A DNA stretch of 64,000 nucleotides from Hongsoonwoonella zoysiae (GCF_013266695.1 NZ_JABRXF010000001.1:1741736-1805735), one strand, 5' to 3'; shown: positions 19,356 through 29,135, numbered from the stretch's first letter. Numbers and translations: made by a program. The notes: generated by a model not told the origin, from the letters alone.

Positions 19356-19847
19356 TTATCCGCCGGACCAGCGCGCGGCGTCGTCATCGTCCGCCGCCTT
19401 GGCCTCCACCCAGCCGCCGGCGCCAGCGTCCGCCATATGTTCCTTTTTCCAGAAAGGAGCGCGCGTCTTCAGGAAATCCATCATGAAATCTGCCGCCTCG
19501 AAGGCGGCTCGCCGGTGCCTGGAAGCCGCGACGACAAGGACGATATTGGCGCCCGGCGCGATCTTGCCGTGGCGGTGGATCACGGTCAGCCCCGTCAACG
19601 GCCAGCGCTGCGCCGCCTCGCGGGCGATGCGGCCGATCTCGCCCTCCGCCATGCCGGGGTAGTGTTCAAGTTCGAGAGCCGCAAGCCGCCCGTCCTCGTC
19701 GCGGCAAAGGCCTGTGAAGGTGACCACCGCGCCGATATCGCGCCGGCCTTCGCAAAGCCGCGCAACCTCCTGCGTGACGTCGAAATCCTCCGCCTGTACG
19801 CGTACGAGCGGGACAATCCGCTCTCCCGATTGCGCATTCGCGTCCAT
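19356..19847 (-). CDS. moaE: Molybdopterin synthase catalytic subunit
   Basis: The large subunit of molybdopterin synthase, which adds two sulfurs to cyclic pyranopterin monophosphate using MoaD-thiocarboxylate. Visible motifs are GAVVTFTGLCR near residue 40, HRHGKI near residue 90 and the catalytic-lysine region FLKTRAPFWKKE near residue 127. The C-terminus has a short acidic extension. The ATG at 19847 lies ten bases after the moaD stop. A GTG at 19853 is an alternative start. Confidence 0.95.
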   Translation of the reverse strand: MDANAQSGERIVPLVRVQAEDFDVTQEVARLCEGRRDIGAVVTFTGLCRDEDGRLAALELEHYPGMAEGEIGRIAREAAQRWPLTGLTVIHRHGKIAPGANIVLVVAASRHRRAAFEAADFMMDFLKTRAPFWKKEHMADAGAGGWVEAKAADDDDAARWSGG

Positions 19848-19857
19848 GGCCACCCCG

Positions 19858-20109
19858 TCAACCGCCGGTCATGGGCGGGAAAAAGGCGATTTCGCTCGCC
19901 TTGCCGATCGGCGCGTCGTGCTCCACATGCGTCTGGTCGATCGCGACACGGATCACCTCGGGTTCGACGAAGGCGGCGGCATAGCCTTCGTCTCGTTCGG
20001 ACAGCCAGCCGATCAGATCGGACACCGTGGCGACGTTTCCGGGCACTTCAACTGTCTCTTCCTCAAGGCCGATGCGCTCGCGCACCCAGGCGAAATAACG
20101 AACCTTCAT
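19858..20109 (-). CDS. moaD: Molybdopterin synthase sulfur carrier subunit
   Basis: An 83-residue ubiquitin-like protein ending in the obligatory di-glycine (PPMTGG), which is adenylated and thiocarboxylated to carry sulfur for moaE. The N-terminus MKVRYFAWVRERIG is typical. Order on the minus strand is pgsA, moaD, moaE, common in Rhizobiales. A 267-bp MITE-like element now separates pgsA from moaD, ending 27 bases upstream of this start, so moaD may have lost or changed its transcription from pgsA. Confidence 0.95.
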   Translation of the reverse strand: MKVRYFAWVRERIGLEEETVEVPGNVATVSDLIGWLSERDEGYAAAFVEPEVIRVAIDQTHVEHDAPIGKASEIAFFPPMTGG

Positions 20110-20136
20110 AAGCGTGATCCCGATAGTTCGTGGCTA

Positions 20137-20403
20137 GGGTCTGTTGAGTATCAGGTTTCGGACGTGGCGCGTGATGGATTTCGGGGCTGAACAGGCGGAG
20201 AGACCGCGGTGGTGTATTCCACCACAAGGGCTCTTCAACGCATTCAGGGCCGAATTCCACCGCGTCCCGAAGGGATATGGCGGAAATCGCCCAGCTTGGT
20301 GTCGCACGACCTTGAAAGGAGGCTGTCCTTCCTGCGGTCCTGCTCCTGAAGCTAAACGATTTCTGCTCATACCACGTTCCAAACCCTGACACTCAACAGA
20401 CCC
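20137..20403. mobile_element. MITE-like element, 267 bp, with imperfect terminal inverted repeats
   Basis: Both ends start with GGGTCTGTTGAGT and stay similar for about 30 bases inward (left continues TCAGGTTTCGGACGTGG). The element is flanked by TA on each side (20135-20136 and 20404-20405), a TA target-site duplication as made by IS630/Tc1-like and some IS5-group transposases. The interior has no transposase ORF, only short ORFs, so the element would be moved in trans. It sits exactly at the 3' end of pgsA: that gene's TAG stop spans the element boundary. No second copy was seen in this window. Confidence 0.8.
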
Positions 20404-20999
20404 TAATCGGCCATGAGATGGCCGATACCGGCGCGGAAATAATCGTAGCCAGTATATAGCGTCAAGGTTGCGGCGATCCACAGCGCGATCAGGCCGACGA
20501 GAATCGTTCCCGGCAGAAGCGCTTCTCCGGCCGGACCCGCGATGAGAAGGGCAAGTGCGATGAGTTGGACGGCCGTCTTCCATTTCGCAAGCCGGGTAAC
20601 GGGCACGCTGACCCTCAGCTCCGCCAGGAATTCGCGCAGGCCCGAGACCAGGATCTCCCGGCACAGGATGATGATCGCGGCGATCATCGACCAGCCGCCG
20701 ATAGTGCCGTCGCCCGCCATCATCAGAAGGCTGACCGCGACGAGAAGCTTGTCGGCGATCGGGTCCAGCATCTGGCCAAGGCGCGACTGCTGCTGCCAAG
20801 CGCGGGCGAGATAGCCGTCGAGAAAATCGGTCAAGGCGGCGATAACGAAAATCGCAAGCGCGGTCCATCGCGCGCCGTGTCCAGGGAAGTAGAAGCAGAA
20901 CGCCAGCGCGGGCACAGCGAGAATTCGCCCGTATGTCAGGAGGTTGGGCAGGCTCCAGGCGATCGATCGCTGCGTCGGGCGAATGGGTGTCTCAGACAA
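20403..20999 (-). CDS. pgsA: CDP-diacylglycerol--glycerol-3-phosphate 3-phosphatidyltransferase
   Basis: Inner-membrane enzyme making phosphatidylglycerophosphate, the committed step to phosphatidylglycerol and cardiolipin. The CDP-alcohol phosphotransferase signature, D(x)2DG(x)2AR(x)8G(x)3D(x)3D, is visible as DFLDGYLARAWQQQSRLGQMLDPIAD. The product is 198 residues from a TTG at 20999 (MSETPIRP...), the only start giving family length; no ATG precedes the first conserved block. Its TAG stop is built from the MITE's outermost base plus the TA duplication; the pre-insertion sequence would have given the same stop. Confidence 0.9.
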   Translation of the reverse strand: MSETPIRPTQRSIAWSLPNLLTYGRILAVPALAFCFYFPGHGARWTALAIFVIAALTDFLDGYLARAWQQQSRLGQMLDPIADKLLVAVSLLMMAGDGTIGGWSMIAAIIILCREILVSGLREFLAELRVSVPVTRLAKWKTAVQLIALALLIAGPAGEALLPGTILVGLIALWIAATLTLYTGYDYFRAGIGHLMAD

Positions 21000-21180
21000 G
21001 GCTCGGCCAGTACTCGTGGTGCGTGAACAGGCTTCGATAACGACTTGAAGCACGGTCCGCGGCGCGCCGTCAATGCGCGAGAGGGGCCGGATCGGGAGAA
21101 CGTCGCAAACCGGGCCTTTTTCCGTCGCTTCGCTCCTGCGATTGTGAACCCGATGGAATCGAACAAACGGATGTCGCGCG

Positions 21181-21903
21181 ATGGATGAAGCGAAACCGGA
21201 CCATGTGAACGATCTGGGCCAGCCGATCGGCTTTCCCGTGCCCGGCTGGACGCCCGCCGCCCGCCCGCCGGAAACGCCGATGCGTGGGCGCACCTGCGAT
21301 GTCGTGCCGCTCGGCCAAGATCACGCGGAGGATCTGTTCAAGGCTTTTTCGGCGGATCGGGAGAACCGGATCTGGACCTATCTGCCTTATGGGCCGTTCG
21401 ACAGCCCATCCTCATTGCGCCAATGGATCGAGGCGACCTGCCTCGGCGAAGATCCGTTGTTTCATGCCGTAATCGACAAGGAGACGGGCAGGGCGCTGGG
21501 TGTGGCGAGCTTTCTGAGGATCGAACCGGCGACGGGCGTGATTGAAGTCGGCCACATCAATTTCTCGCCTGCACTCCAGAAAACCGTCATGACGAGCGAG
21601 GCGATGTTCCTGATGATGGCCCGCGTCTTCGACGAACTAGGATACCGGCGTTACGAGTGGAAGTGCGATGCCCTCAACGCCGCTTCGATGGCGGCCGCGC
21701 GCCGCCTCGGTTTCGTTTACGAGGGTACGTTCCGGCAGGCCACGATGTATAAGGGGCGCAACCGCGATACGGCGTGGTTTTCAATCGTCGACCGGGAATG
21801 GCCGAAGCTCAGGCAAGCATTCGCAGCCTGGCTCGATCCGGGTAATTTCGACGCAAACGGCCGTCAGCGCCGCACGCTCGCCGGGTTTCGGGAGAACGGG
21901 TGA
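21181..21903 (+). CDS. GNAT-family N-acetyltransferase, RimJ/RimL type
   Basis: A 240-residue protein with a RimL-like GNAT fold: VVPLGQDHAEDLFKAF at the start of the domain, then GVIEVGHINFSPALQKTVMTSEAMFLMMARVFDELGYRRYEWKCDALNAASMAAARRLGFVYEGTFRQ, the hallmark of this subgroup. Members acetylate N-termini of ribosomal proteins or small molecules; the substrate here is unknown. About 40 N-terminal residues rich in proline precede the domain. Divergent from pgsA with 181 bases between. Confidence 0.9.
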   Translation: MDEAKPDHVNDLGQPIGFPVPGWTPAARPPETPMRGRTCDVVPLGQDHAEDLFKAFSADRENRIWTYLPYGPFDSPSSLRQWIEATCLGEDPLFHAVIDKETGRALGVASFLRIEPATGVIEVGHINFSPALQKTVMTSEAMFLMMARVFDELGYRRYEWKCDALNAASMAAARRLGFVYEGTFRQATMYKGRNRDTAWFSIVDREWPKLRQAFAAWLDPGNFDANGRQRRTLAGFRENG

Positions 21904-21929
21904 CGCGAGGCTTCATCCGGTAGAGGCAT

Positions 21930-22223
21930 TCACGACGAAAAAAGGCGCATGCCCTGTTCGTCGATGATCTGCCGGCCTTTTCTCAGCGTCACTTCGACGG
22001 CTTCGTCGGCGGAGGCGCATTTGTCGGCGCGGATGAAGGTTTCCTCCCGCGTTTCGCCGTCGACATCCCTGGAGATGACGCCAACGACCTGCCACTGGCC
22101 ATCGGCCTGTCGAGGAGTCGGGCGGATGGTGAAGCCTTTGTGCTCAACGGTTATGCCGCTGCCCGGGGCGCTTTCGCCGCTTTTGCCGCCGAACAAGCCG
22201 GCAAATATTTTTCCAAGTCCCAT
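21930..22223 (-). CDS. HlyU-family protein
   Basis: A 97-residue protein with the HlyU pattern: short lead MGLGKIFAGLFGG, EHKGFTIRPTP, then GQWQVVGVISRDVDGETREETFIRADKCASADEAVEVTLRKGRQIIDEQG. Vibrio HlyU is a DNA-binding activator of hemolysin, but the alphaproteobacterial members are distant and their role is unproven. I chose ATG 22223 because the family starts with a GLFGG-like lead; in-frame ATGs at 22250 and 22256 would add about 10 residues. Confidence 0.82.
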   Translation of the reverse strand: MGLGKIFAGLFGGKSGESAPGSGITVEHKGFTIRPTPRQADGQWQVVGVISRDVDGETREETFIRADKCASADEAVEVTLRKGRQIIDEQGMRLFSS

Positions 22224-22322
22224 GGTGGTGCTCGTTTTTTCGTTGTTCATCACCATCACTATGGAGCAGCCACCGCCGGGTGCAACCTCACGAACCCGGC
22301 AACGGCGACGTGGCGAGCGCCT

Positions 22323-23891
22323 TCAGTCCTTTTTCGGGCCGTAGGGGCCAAGCGCCTCGACAAGCTCGCCGACCTGGGCTTCGTAGCGTTTCCAGCGGTT
22401 GACGGACGATTTGTAGATCGGCCGGCGCACCTGGTCGATACTGAAAGTCGTCACCTGCCTGTCGCCCTTGTAGAACTCAAGGCAGGCGTCGTCCCACGGC
22501 AGGCCGACGTGGTCGATCAGCGCCCGGCTTTCGCGCTCCTGATCCTCCACCATCGCCTCGTAGGATTGCTCGCGGATCTTGACGGGCAGGACTTCCACCC
22601 AGTGGTCCATCAGCTCGCGGTACATGCAGTAGTACTCGCCAAGGTTCTTCTGGCTGCTGGCGTAATTGTGGCCGTCGCGAAGCGGTGTCGTGTAGATCGA
22701 GATGCAGTTGTCGATCGGATTGCGGTTCAGGTGGATGAAGCTTGCGTTCGGGAAAAGCAGCGCCATCATCCAGAGGTTTTCGAAGTTGTGCGGCATCTTG
22801 TCGACGACGCGGGCAGCCTTGCCGCCAATGGAATCGAGAAGCGAAAGATAGCCCTTGCCGGCCCGGCGGAACGCCTTCGGGTCCATGGCGAGGATGTTCT
22901 TGAAAAACTCCGGCGTCACCTTCGCGCCGTCACGCAATTTCACCATTTCGGAGTGAAAATACGTAAGCTCCCCTGCACCCACTGCCTTGGGGTGGCGGCC
23001 TATGATCTGCTCTGTCAGCGTGGTTCCCGAGCGCGGCATGCCGAAGACGAAAACCGGCTTCGCGCTTTCCAGCGCGACTTCCCTTCGCGCCTCGAAGAAC
23101 TCCTTGTTGAAGAACTCCTTAAAGGCATCGATCTGCCAGCGCCTGCGCTTGGAACTGTAGGGTGAATAGAGGAACTTGCGGCCCGCTTCGAAATGGCGGA
23201 AGGCATCGTCCATTTCGCCCAGATCGTCGTAGATCTTGGCCGCCGCATAATGTAGATGGGCCCGCTGGTTGCGCTTGAATTCCTTCTCCTCGTCGCCAAG
23301 CACTTCCTCGATCGTGTCGAGGTTTTCCGGCTTTTCCTTGTATTTGGCGGCGATGGCCTCTTGGTAGAGTACCGAAGGGTTTTTCGGAGAAACGTCCCTG
23401 GCCTTATCCAGGTATTCCTGGGCCTTTTTCTTGTCGCCGAGGGATTTTTCCAGCAGATGAAGCGCAAGATAGGCTCCCGGGAATTCGGGTTCCAGCTTGA
23501 TCGCCTTTTGGAGCGCCTGGCGGGCAAGAACCGGCCTTTGCAGCTTGGCATAGGCATCGCCGAGCGCTTTGTAGCTGGCGCCCACGTTCGGGTCGAGCTT
23601 GACGGCCTTTCGCGCCGCCTCCAGCGCCTCGTCGTATTCGCCGGCGCGTATCAGGATCTGCGCAAGCTCTTCGAAGACGATCGATTTCTTCTTGGCGACT
23701 TCGGCGGCCCGGCGCAAATGGGCGAGGCTCAGCTCGACTTCGTCGGCGTCGTCATAAACGAGCCCGAGCGAGAAGTTGATCCGCGCGTTCATCGGGTCGC
23801 GGTCGTGCAGATCAAGGAGGATGGGTTCAGCCTCCTTGTAGCGCTTTTGTTCGATGAGATCCAAGGCATGGTCGAATGCCGCGGGATTCAT
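22323..23891 (-). CDS. Tetratricopeptide-repeat sulfotransferase
   Basis: A 522-residue protein. The first 260 residues hold about six TPR units (for example LGLVYDDADEVELSLAHLRRAAEV and ALGDAYAKLQRPVLARQALQKAIKLEPEF). The second half is a P-loop sulfotransferase: the 5'-phosphosulfate loop FVFGMPRSGTTLTEQIIGRHP is near residue 281, and the 3'-phosphate-binding strand FIHLNRNPIDNCISIY near residue 398. It should use PAPS to sulfate a protein, glycan or lipid held by the TPR part; the substrate is unknown. Confidence 0.92.
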   Translation of the reverse strand: MNPAAFDHALDLIEQKRYKEAEPILLDLHDRDPMNARINFSLGLVYDDADEVELSLAHLRRAAEVAKKKSIVFEELAQILIRAGEYDEALEAARKAVKLDPNVGASYKALGDAYAKLQRPVLARQALQKAIKLEPEFPGAYLALHLLEKSLGDKKKAQEYLDKARDVSPKNPSVLYQEAIAAKYKEKPENLDTIEEVLGDEEKEFKRNQRAHLHYAAAKIYDDLGEMDDAFRHFEAGRKFLYSPYSSKRRRWQIDAFKEFFNKEFFEARREVALESAKPVFVFGMPRSGTTLTEQIIGRHPKAVGAGELTYFHSEMVKLRDGAKVTPEFFKNILAMDPKAFRRAGKGYLSLLDSIGGKAARVVDKMPHNFENLWMMALLFPNASFIHLNRNPIDNCISIYTTPLRDGHNYASSQKNLGEYYCMYRELMDHWVEVLPVKIREQSYEAMVEDQERESRALIDHVGLPWDDACLEFYKGDRQVTTFSIDQVRRPIYKSSVNRWKRYEAQVGELVEALGPYGPKKD

Positions 23892-24030
23892 GGCAATGTC
23901 CTCAGCAGTCTTTGTCCCGGCGGGGAACGCGCGGAAAATCGATCTTTACGGAATACGGAGATCACCGCTCCGACGCAAGCCGAATGCCGCAATTCGATGG
24001 CGGCATTAGGGCAGGTCTGCGGAGAAAATT

Positions 24031-26067
24031 TTATTCGTGGAAGTGATCGTAGATCAGCTTGGCAACCGCCTCGGATATGCCCGGCACGGCCATCAGGTCT
24101 TCTATGCCGGCCTTGGAAACGGCCTTGGCGGTGCCGAAATGCCGCAAGAGCGCGCGTTTTCGCGTGGGCCCGATGCCGGCGATCTCATCCAGCGGGCTCT
24201 TGGCGATGTCTTTCTTGCGTCTGGCGCGGTGGGTTCCGATGGCGAAGCGATGCGCCTCGTCGCGCAGGCGCTGCACGAAATAAAGCACCGGATCGCGCTC
24301 CGGCAGCATGAAGGAATCCTTGCCCGGCATGAAAAACTTCTCGCGGCCCGCGTCGCGGTCCGGCCCCTTGGCGATGCCGACGAGCGGCACATCCTCGATC
24401 CCCAGTTCCTTGAGGATCTCGCGCGCGGCGTTGAGTTGCCCCAGCCCCCCGTCGATGAAGACGAGGTCGGGCCACGCCGGAATCGCCGCGCTGTCGTTTT
24501 CCTCCACATCGGCGGTGGCCTCGGGTGTGTCGCCGGCCTGTGCAGGCCTCTCGCTCTTGGCTGCGGAGGGGCGCTCCTCGCCGTGCTCCTTTAGAAGACG
24601 CGAAAAACGCCGCGTCATCACTTCGCGCATCATTCCGTAGTCGTCGCCTGGCGTAAGATCCTCTGACTTGATGTTGAACTTGCGGTAATGCGCCTTGGCG
24701 AAGCCCTCGCGCCCGGCCACGATCATGCAACCGACGGCATTCGTGCCCATGATGTGCGAATTGTCATAGACCTCGATCCGGCGCGGCGGCGCATCGAGGC
24801 CGAACACCTCGCCGACGCCCTTGAGAAGCCGGGTCTGCGAAGACGTTTCGGCAAGCCTGCGCCCCAGCGCCTCGCGCGCGTTCTTGGCCGCATAGTCGGC
24901 CAGTTCCTTCTTTTCTCCGCGTTTAGGCACGGCAACCTCAACCCGGTGGCCGGAACGTTCGCTGAGCGCCAGAGACAAAAGCTCGCGCTCCTCCACGTCG
25001 TGCGACAGCAGCACAAGGCGCGGGCAGGGCTTGTCGTCATAGAACTGCGTGAGGAAACTTTGCAGCACCTCGCGCTCGTCCATGGATTTGTCGGCCTTGG
25101 GAAAATGCGCGTGGTTGCCCCAGTTCTGGCCGGTGCGGAAGAAGAACACCTGGATGCAGCTTTGCCCGCCTTCCTGGTGGATGGCGAAGACGTCGGCTTC
25201 CTCCACCGACTGGGGGTTTATGCCCTGGTGCGACTGAACGTGCGAAAGGGCTGCGAGGCGGTCGCGGTAGACGGCGGCTTGTTCATAGTCGAGGTTTTCC
25301 GCCGCGCTTTCCATCTGCCGGGCAAGTTCGGTCTTGATGAGCTGGCTCTTGCCGGAAAGAAACGATTTCGCCTCCGCCACCAGCCCGGCGTAGTCGTCGA
25401 GCGAGATTTCCCCGGTGCAGGGCGCGGCGCACCGCTTGATCTGGTGCAAAAGGCAGGGCCTCGTGCGGTTCGCGTAGAAGCTGTCCGTGCAGTTGCGGAT
25501 CAGGAAGGCTTTTTGCAGCGCGTTGATCGTCCGGTTGACCGCGCCGGCGGAAGCGAAGGGGCCGAAATAGCTGCCCTTTCGCCGCCTCGCGCCGCGATGC
25601 TTGACCAGCGCCGGCGCTTCGTGATCCCCCGTCACCAGGATATAGGGAAACGACTTGTCGTCGCGCAAAAGCACGTTGAAACGCGGCCGCAGCCGCTTGA
25701 TGAGGTTCGCCTCCAGAAGCAGGGCTTCCGTCTCGGTGTTCGTGGTGACGAATTCCATGGAAGCGGTGGCCAGGATCATCCGCATGATCCGGTTCGGCTG
25801 GCCCTGCAGGCGGGTATAGCTCGTCACGCGTTTTTTGAGCGAGCGCGCCTTGCCGACGTAAAGAACCTCGCCCTCCCGGTCGAGCATGCGGTAGACGCCC
25901 GGCCCCATCGGCAGGTGCTTGACGAAATGGGAAATCACCTCCGCGCCGGAAAGCTCGCTCTCGCGCGGGGCGGGAGCGGCCTCGAAGTGAACCGGGCCGA
26001 TCGGTGAGTCGCCGGTTTCTTCGGCCGCTTCGGGCCTGTCGGCGGAAGGTATTGGTGTGTTGTTCAT
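24031..26067 (-). CDS. uvrC: Excinuclease ABC subunit C
   Basis: Makes the two incisions in nucleotide excision repair, with UvrA and UvrB. The product is 678 residues: GIY-YIG nuclease near residues 60-140 ([26 protein letters not shown]), UVR motif near 240 ([22 protein letters not shown]), the RNase H-like endonuclease region with [12 protein letters not shown] near 425 and [12 protein letters not shown] near 545, and tandem helix-hairpin-helix at the C-terminus ([15 protein letters not shown] and [16 protein letters not shown]). An insertion of about 40 acidic residues ([11 protein letters not shown]) sits before the FIDGG block. The ATG overlaps the SDR gene stop (ATGA). uvrB lies 21 kb away in this window. 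Confidence 0.97.
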   Translation of the reverse strand: MNNTPIPSADRPEAAEETGDSPIGPVHFEAAPAPRESELSGAEVISHFVKHLPMGPGVYRMLDREGEVLYVGKARSLKKRVTSYTRLQGQPNRIMRMILATASMEFVTTNTETEALLLEANLIKRLRPRFNVLLRDDKSFPYILVTGDHEAPALVKHRGARRRKGSYFGPFASAGAVNRTINALQKAFLIRNCTDSFYANRTRPCLLHQIKRCAAPCTGEISLDDYAGLVAEAKSFLSGKSQLIKTELARQMESAAENLDYEQAAVYRDRLAALSHVQSHQGINPQSVEEADVFAIHQEGGQSCIQVFFFRTGQNWGNHAHFPKADKSMDEREVLQSFLTQFYDDKPCPRLVLLSHDVEERELLSLALSERSGHRVEVAVPKRGEKKELADYAAKNAREALGRRLAETSSQTRLLKGVGEVFGLDAPPRRIEVYDNSHIMGTNAVGCMIVAGREGFAKAHYRKFNIKSEDLTPGDDYGMMREVMTRRFSRLLKEHGEERPSAAKSERPAQAGDTPEATADVEENDSAAIPAWPDLVFIDGGLGQLNAAREILKELGIEDVPLVGIAKGPDRDAGREKFFMPGKDSFMLPERDPVLYFVQRLRDEAHRFAIGTHRARRKKDIAKSPLDEIAGIGPTRKRALLRHFGTAKAVSKAGIEDLMAVPGISEAVAKLIYDHFHE

Positions 26068-26840
26068 TCCCGGATGCCTACGACGTCCGGCGTCTCCCAC
26101 GCAAGATGTTGTCCACCGTCGAGCGCAATCATCTGCCCCGTTATCGAGGGTGTGCGCCAGAGATAGAGGATCGTGTTCGCGAATTCCGTCAATTCGGGCC
26201 CCTTGCGGAGCGGAACGGCTTCCTGCTGGCGGCGGAAGTCCTCGGCCCTTTGGCGTGCATTGGCCAGGGTGGGGCCGGGGCCGATGGCATTGACGCGAAT
26301 GCGCGGCGCAAGGCCTTGCGCCAGCACGCGCGTTGCCGACCAGAGTGCCGATTTGGAAAGCGTGTAGGAGAGGAATTTCGGCGTTGGCCGCCACACTCTC
26401 TGGTCGATGATGTTGACGACCAGACCGTTTCCCGACGCGGGAAGTTGCTCGGCGAACGCCTGCGTGAGAAAAACGGGCGCGCGCGTGTGGATCGCGAAAT
26501 GCCGGTCGAAGCGTTCGATGTCGAGCGTTTCGATCTCGTCGGGCTCGAAGATGGAGGCATTGTTCACCAGCATCGACAGTGGGCCGATTTCGCTCGCCGC
26601 ATCGCTGACGATCCGCGAAAGGCCCTGGGCGCTCGTCAGGTCGCCGGTGACGACGGCGGCCCGCCCGCCGGAGGCGCGGATCGAGGCCGCGGTTTCTTCT
26701 GCCTCGGCAAGGGCGGCGTTCGCGTGCACCGCCACGCCAAAGCCCGCTGTCGCGAGATCCGTCGCAATCGCCGCTCCGATGCGCCGTCCGGCGCCTGTCA
26801 CCAGAACGTTCGATGAGGTTTCGCTGAGTCTGCCGAGCAT
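26064..26840 (-). CDS. SDR-family oxidoreductase (pteridine-reductase-like)
   Basis: A 258-residue Rossmann protein. NAD(P) motif [12 protein letters not shown] near residue 15, the structural NNAS near residue 92, and the catalytic Tyr-Lys pair as SYTLSKSAL near residue 158. Serine of the tetrad is replaced: [23 protein letters not shown] shows D where S is usual, as in pteridine reductase/FolM-like proteins, so dihydropterin reduction is a fair guess. Its stop overlaps the uvrC start by four bases, a common Rhizobiales pairing, so the two are cotranslated. Confidence 0.88.
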   Translation of the reverse strand: MLGRLSETSSNVLVTGAGRRIGAAIATDLATAGFGVAVHANAALAEAEETAASIRASGGRAAVVTGDLTSAQGLSRIVSDAASEIGPLSMLVNNASIFEPDEIETLDIERFDRHFAIHTRAPVFLTQAFAEQLPASGNGLVVNIIDQRVWRPTPKFLSYTLSKSALWSATRVLAQGLAPRIRVNAIGPGPTLANARQRAEDFRRQQEAVPLRKGPELTEFANTILYLWRTPSITGQMIALDGGQHLAWETPDVVGIRE

Positions 26841-26902
26841 GTTTTCGGGTCCCGCCGGGCGTACAGTCTAAATGATTCGTACGTAACGGGATGCGGGCTC
26901 GA

Positions 26903-27952
26903 TCAGCCGGCCTGTCCGAGAGCGAAGCTGGTGGCCATGTAAATTGCGTAAAATGTCACCAGTGCCATGCCGGCGGGGCGGCGAAGCGTCGTGCGCAATG
27001 CCGCGAGCGCCAGCACCAGAAACGCGCAGGCCAGCATCACCCAAAGTTCGAAGGAAAGGATTTCGGGCGGGATGCGCACCGGCGTCACAAGGCCGGTTAT
27101 CCCCATGATGGCGAGAATGTTGAAGACGTTGGAGCCGATGATATTGCCGAGCGCCACCGCCGAATGGTTGCGAAGCGCGGCCATGAGGGATGTCGCAAGT
27201 TCGGGCAGGGAAGTGCCAAGGGCGACGACCGTCAGGCCGATCACGGCTTCCGTCACGCCCCAGGATCGTGCCAGCGCCGAAGCGCCTTCGATCGTGAAGT
27301 GGGCGCCGAGCGGCAGCCCGACAAGGCCGAGGACGACGAATACGGCCGCCAGCGCGATGTTCTCCGGCACGCCCTCCACTTCCTCGAAAGGGGCGGTGCA
27401 GGCGTCGTCTTCGTCTCTTGCGTCCGCGCTTGCCTCCTTGCTTGTGACAACGGCGGATGCGCTCAGGTCGCGGGCGGGGCGCGCCTTGCGGTTCTCGCGC
27501 TTGTGCTTTCGCGTCGCAAGCACCGAATCCGCCAGGAAGACCGCAAGCAGAATGACGAGGAAGCCGCCTGTCGTGCGTGTGATCGTGCCGGTGAAGCAGA
27601 TAAAGACGAAGATGATGCTGACACCGGTCATGAAGACGGCGTTTCGCAGCGCGCCTTTTTCCTGGCATGAAGTGGCCGCCACCAGCGCGGGCAGGCCGAG
27701 CACCAGCAGCACATTGGCGACGTTGGAGCCTACGACATTGCCCACTGCGATACCCGGAAGGCCGTTCAGCGCCGCGTCGAGCGAAATAACGAGCTCCGGA
27801 GCCGACGTCCCGAAGGCGACGATGGTGAGCCCGATGATGAGGGAAGGGATGCCGAGCCGTTCCGCGATGCCGACCGAGCCCCGCACAAGCACATCACCGG
27901 CGACGATGAGCACGACGAGGCCTCCGAGAAGGCTGACATATTCGATGAGCAT
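26903..27952 (-). CDS. Calcium/sodium antiporter, YrbG (CaCA) family
   Basis: A 349-residue inner-membrane exchanger of the K+-dependent Na+/Ca2+ type. The two inverted alpha-repeats are visible: [23 protein letters not shown] near residue 40 and [23 protein letters not shown] near residue 240, each with a following [10 protein letters not shown] / [10 protein letters not shown]. The centre is a charged cytoplasmic loop of about 60 residues. Start ATG at 27952; the longer reading upstream is unlike the family. Confidence 0.94.
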   Translation of the reverse strand: MLIEYVSLLGGLVVLIVAGDVLVRGSVGIAERLGIPSLIIGLTIVAFGTSAPELVISLDAALNGLPGIAVGNVVGSNVANVLLVLGLPALVAATSCQEKGALRNAVFMTGVSIIFVFICFTGTITRTTGGFLVILLAVFLADSVLATRKHKRENRKARPARDLSASAVVTSKEASADARDEDDACTAPFEEVEGVPENIALAAVFVVLGLVGLPLGAHFTIEGASALARSWGVTEAVIGLTVVALGTSLPELATSLMAALRNHSAVALGNIIGSNVFNILAIMGITGLVTPVRIPPEILSFELWVMLACAFLVLALAALRTTLRRPAGMALVTFYAIYMATSFALGQAG

Positions 27953-28413
27953 GGAACGTGCGGCCGGTGCGTTGGAATCTTCTGGGTTTTTGTGTCTTGT
28001 GCGCTCGAAAGCCACCGCGCGCAACGAAAGAAGCGGCCTGTCCAGATGGCGGCCGCATTCTGCGCATGGGTCGTTCCGATCAACGGACCGTATATAAGCA
28101 TTCCTTCGTGCCGGAAAACCCCATGTTCCGGGGCCGATGGTGCCGCGTTTCGGTTTCCCGCAGCGTCATCCGGCCGTTAACCCTGATCGAGCACGCGTGG
28201 AAATGTCACTGAAAATCCATAATTCACCTGCGATGCAGCCATAATTTTCAGCGACAACAGATGTGTAAGGGGTCTGAATCCGTGGATTCAGGCCGGTTTT
28301 CGCTCGTTGAGGCGAAAGGTCCACCTGGAATCCATCGGTTCAGGCCCCTGCTGCGGTAAGGCATCATGCCCGCCGCAACTTCACGCGTCAGTTTGATTGT
28401 GGAGAAACAGGTA
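27953..28413. other. Intergenic region upstream of the Omp gene
   Basis: A 461-base gap between the antiporter and the Omp gene that holds the divergent promoters. Apart from the palindromic repeats at 28274-28346 I see no gene; a short plus-strand ORF here reads across the antiporter start and is not protein-like. Confidence 0.45.
28274..28346. repeat. Imperfect direct repeats with palindromic core upstream of the Omp gene
   Basis: CTGAATCC at 28274-28281 and GGATTCAG at 28284-28291 form a perfect hairpin. The 19-base stretch beginning GAATCCGTGG (28276-28294) recurs as GAATCCATCG (28328-28346) with three mismatches, 51 bases downstream. They end about 67 bases before the Omp start, where a regulator could act, or they may be a rhizobial intergenic repeat. 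Confidence 0.5.
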
Positions 28414-29085
28414 ATGAAGCGTATCTTTTTGACCGGCGTAGCGTTGGTCATGGCCTCGGCCGTATCCGGGCCTGTCCTCGCGGCTGACCTCCCGCAGCCC
28501 GTCGCGGAGCCGGTCTACAAGGAACCCGTCCCGGCGGCCCGGTTCTTCTGGACCGGTTTTTACTTCGGCGGCCAGCTCGGTTGGGCCTGGGCCCAGTTCG
28601 ACAATTCCGCTCCCGTTCCCTTCAGCGTCAACACCGACGCCAATGGCGTGACGGGCGGCGTTTACGGCGGCTACAACTATCAGTTCAACGACAATTTCGT
28701 GCTCGGCCTCGAAGGCGATTTTTCGCTGTCGAACCTTGATGAATCGTCCACTGCCGCCGGCATCAGGCTGCGGACCAGCAGCGACTGGAACAGCAACATC
28801 CGTGCCCGCGCGGGCTTCGTTTTCGACCGGTTCATGATCTACGGCGCCGGCGGTATGGCGATCGCCGACCTTTCGACAAGTTATGCCGGCCAGAGCGACG
28901 ACACCACGAAAGTCGGCTGGACGGCGGGCGGCGGCGTCGAAGGTGCGATCACCAACAACATCACCGCGCGCGTCGAATACCTTTATCAGGACTTCGGCGA
29001 CGAGGACTTCACGGTGGGTGGCACGACGGTCAACACCGATTATACGAACAACATCGTCCGCTTCGGCATGGCCTACAAGTTCTGA
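28414..29085 (+). CDS. Outer membrane beta-barrel protein, Omp25/Omp31 family
   Basis: A 223-residue protein with a Sec signal peptide (MKRIFLTGVALVMASAVSGPVLAADLP; cleavage after VLA) followed by an 8-strand barrel pattern: FYFGGQLGWAWAQF, GVYGGYNYQFNDNFVLGLEGDFSLS, GFVFDRFMIYGAGGMAIADL, ARVEYLYQDFGDEDF and the terminal VRFGMAYKF ending in Phe. Such proteins are abundant in the outer membrane of Brucella and relatives. GGAGAAAC lies 13 to 6 bases before the ATG. Own terminator follows. Confidence 0.93.
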   Translation: MKRIFLTGVALVMASAVSGPVLAADLPQPVAEPVYKEPVPAARFFWTGFYFGGQLGWAWAQFDNSAPVPFSVNTDANGVTGGVYGGYNYQFNDNFVLGLEGDFSLSNLDESSTAAGIRLRTSSDWNSNIRARAGFVFDRFMIYGAGGMAIADLSTSYAGQSDDTTKVGWTAGGGVEGAITNNITARVEYLYQDFGDEDFTVGGTTVNTDYTNNIVRFGMAYKF

Positions 29086-29110
29086 GCCACGTGACGGTTA
29101 TCCTTCAAGG

Positions 29111-29135
29111 CCCGCCTTTCCGGCGGGTCTTTTTT
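29111..29135 (+). terminator. Rho-independent terminator after the Omp gene
   Basis: CCCGCC at 29111-29116 pairs with GGCGGG at 29122-29127; TCTTTTTT follows to 29135. It overlaps the 3' end of the convergent tetR-like gene. Confidence 0.75.

Noticed and set aside
20144-20389. 81-codon ORF inside the MITE-like element
   Set aside because: No transposase motif and the length of the element rules out an active transposase; treated as chance.
24688-26007. Plus-strand ORF of 439 codons over uvrC
   Set aside because: Antisense shadow of uvrC with no start site or domain.
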